A stretch of 64,000 bases of DNA from an uncultured Psychroserpens sp. (GTDB lineage: Bacteria > Bacteroidota > Bacteroidia > Flavobacteriales > Flavobacteriaceae), in the NCBI RefSeq assembly GCF_947492715.1, contig NZ_CANLNS010000004.1, positions 248,001 to 312,000 of the forward strand, in the 5' to 3' direction. A program made the translations under genes and the position numbers. The stretch's first letter is position 1. Each line of letters starts with the position of its first letter. Positions 63,393 through 64,000 of this stretch are shown here, piece after piece. Under the pieces are notes generated by a model. That model saw only the letters and a program-made list of their open reading frames with translations. It had not been told where the DNA came from and made no database searches.

Positions 63393-64000
63393 TATTGCTG
63401 TGTTAAATAATTAATAATCGCTGATTGCACATAATAAGTTCTGACTGACTCTATTTGGTTCATTTGAAACTTTAATTGTAGTTCTTGAATATCCAAAACA
63501 TCATTAAAATCAATCGTTCCTGTTTCGTAGCTTTTGATTAAGATGTCCTCTGCATCTTTGGCTTGTTTTAAGTTCTTGGTTTGCGTGGTATAACTTATTC
63601 TTGCTGAAATACGTTCATTGATCGCTTTACTTAAAAGCGTTTCCAGCATATTTAATCGTTCCTGTTTTTGAACTGTAATTTCCTGCTGTTGCAACTCATT
63701 TTGCTTGGTTTGAGATTTATATTTTTTATTAAAAATCGGGATTGACACCGAAACCATAGGCATCACAATATCTTTTCCGTTATCCGAGAAATTCATATCT
63801 GGTCTTTCGGAAACATTGATATAGTCCAAACCAAAACCAATCATTGGACTGCTTTCTTTTTGGTTTAATAATTCTGATTGTTCTATGGATTGATATAGTT
63901 TATCATACTTCAACAATTCAGGATGTAATGCTAAATTTTCAGTAATGATTTCAAAGTCTTCCGAAGGCATCATTAAACTATCTACCACAGTAACAGCAAC
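63392..64000 (-). CDS. TolC-family outer-membrane efflux protein (C-terminal part; truncated by window edge)
   Basis: The C-terminal ~200 residues of an outer-membrane channel of the CusC/TolC type; the frame stays open to position 64000, so the start lies outside. Visible are YINVSERPDMNFS, a PMVSVSIPIFNKKYKSQTKQN strand-to-helix join, long coiled-coil-like helices and DILIKSYETGTIDFNDVLDIQELQLKFQMNQIE, the usual end-of-repeat signature. It should pair with the CusB-like adaptor and an RND pump that is not in view. It is the first gene seen of the operon. Confidence 0.9.
   Translation of the reverse strand, partial: VAVTVVDSLMMPSEDFEIITENLALHPELLKYDKLYQSIEQSELLNQKESSPMIGFGLDYINVSERPDMNFSDNGKDIVMPMVSVSIPIFNKKYKSQTKQNELQQQEITVQKQERLNMLETLLSKAINERISARISYTTQTKNLKQAKDAEDILIKSYETGTIDFNDVLDIQELQLKFQMNQIESVRTYYVQSAIINYLTQQ

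Overview
The window is AT-rich chromosomal DNA from a member of the Bacteroidota, most likely a marine Flavobacteriaceae (Winogradskyella/Psychroserpens-like; the genus is an inference). The reasons are: lipoproteins with acidic residues after the lipid cysteine; a type IX secretion (T9SS) C-terminal domain on a GH16 enzyme; a near full-length PNGase F relative; the conserved tpx-dgkA-ftsK-lolA-lptF/G-ribB neighbourhood; and many gene starts preceded by the Bacteroidota -7 element TAnnTTTG. The window opens inside a 2-oxoacid dehydrogenase E1 gene and closes inside a TolC-family gene. Genes are densely packed and no stretch over 300 bases lacks a gene. The longest gap is about 245 bases, at 34936-35180.

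1-13.4 kb: E1 dehydrogenase, di-haem cytochrome c peroxidase, a large SAM methyltransferase with DoxX and DUF202 membrane proteins, several exported or unknown proteins, a Crp/Fnr regulator followed by a hexameric tyrosine-coordinated haem protein (HTHP), holA, an orphan HsdR-N protein coupled to a GT2 glycosyltransferase, and an OmpA lipoprotein. 13.4-24.3 kb: Sua5/YciO, a secreted esterase, a retropepsin-like protein with two DTG motifs coupled to a triple glycogen-binding-fold protein, UvrD/PcrA helicase, an M20 amidohydrolase, and an FMN-binding glutamate synthase-like protein. 24.3-28.9 kb: a minus-strand run of PNGase F-like lipoprotein, M1 aminopeptidase and patatin, which looks like a glycoprotein/lipid scavenging operon.

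29-42 kb: recG, an M28 peptidase, two AraC-type regulators, a DUF2911-TPR protein, and a plus-strand run of a secreted WD40 propeller, an alpha/beta hydrolase, a Kelch propeller, MiaE and a TlpA-like thioredoxin. 42-53.7 kb: pheT, PAP2 phosphatase, tpx, dgkA, ftsK, lolA, a double-length LptF/G-type permease, and a RibB whose C-terminal GTP cyclohydrolase II domain has lost every cysteine. 53.7-57.7 kb: a T9SS-exported GH16 glucanase, a DegT aminotransferase, a cysteine-free thioredoxin-fold protein and a nitroreductase.

57.8-64 kb: tRNA-Ser(UGA) with a textbook promoter and a strong terminator, then a change of theme. A minus-strand heavy-metal (probably copper) efflux operon follows: TolC, HMA-membrane protein, DUF2911, PepSY, CusB-like adaptor with metal-binding and DUF3347 domains, a methyltransferase and an HMA lipoprotein. 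A heavy-metal cassette abutting a tRNA gene, with repeats at the junction, suggests a genomic island boundary; no integrase is in view.

Several genes appear to start with TTG (holA, uvrD/pcrA, patatin, the AraC regulator at 33.7 kb, PAP2). Family assignments come from reading translated sequence by eye; no database search was run.
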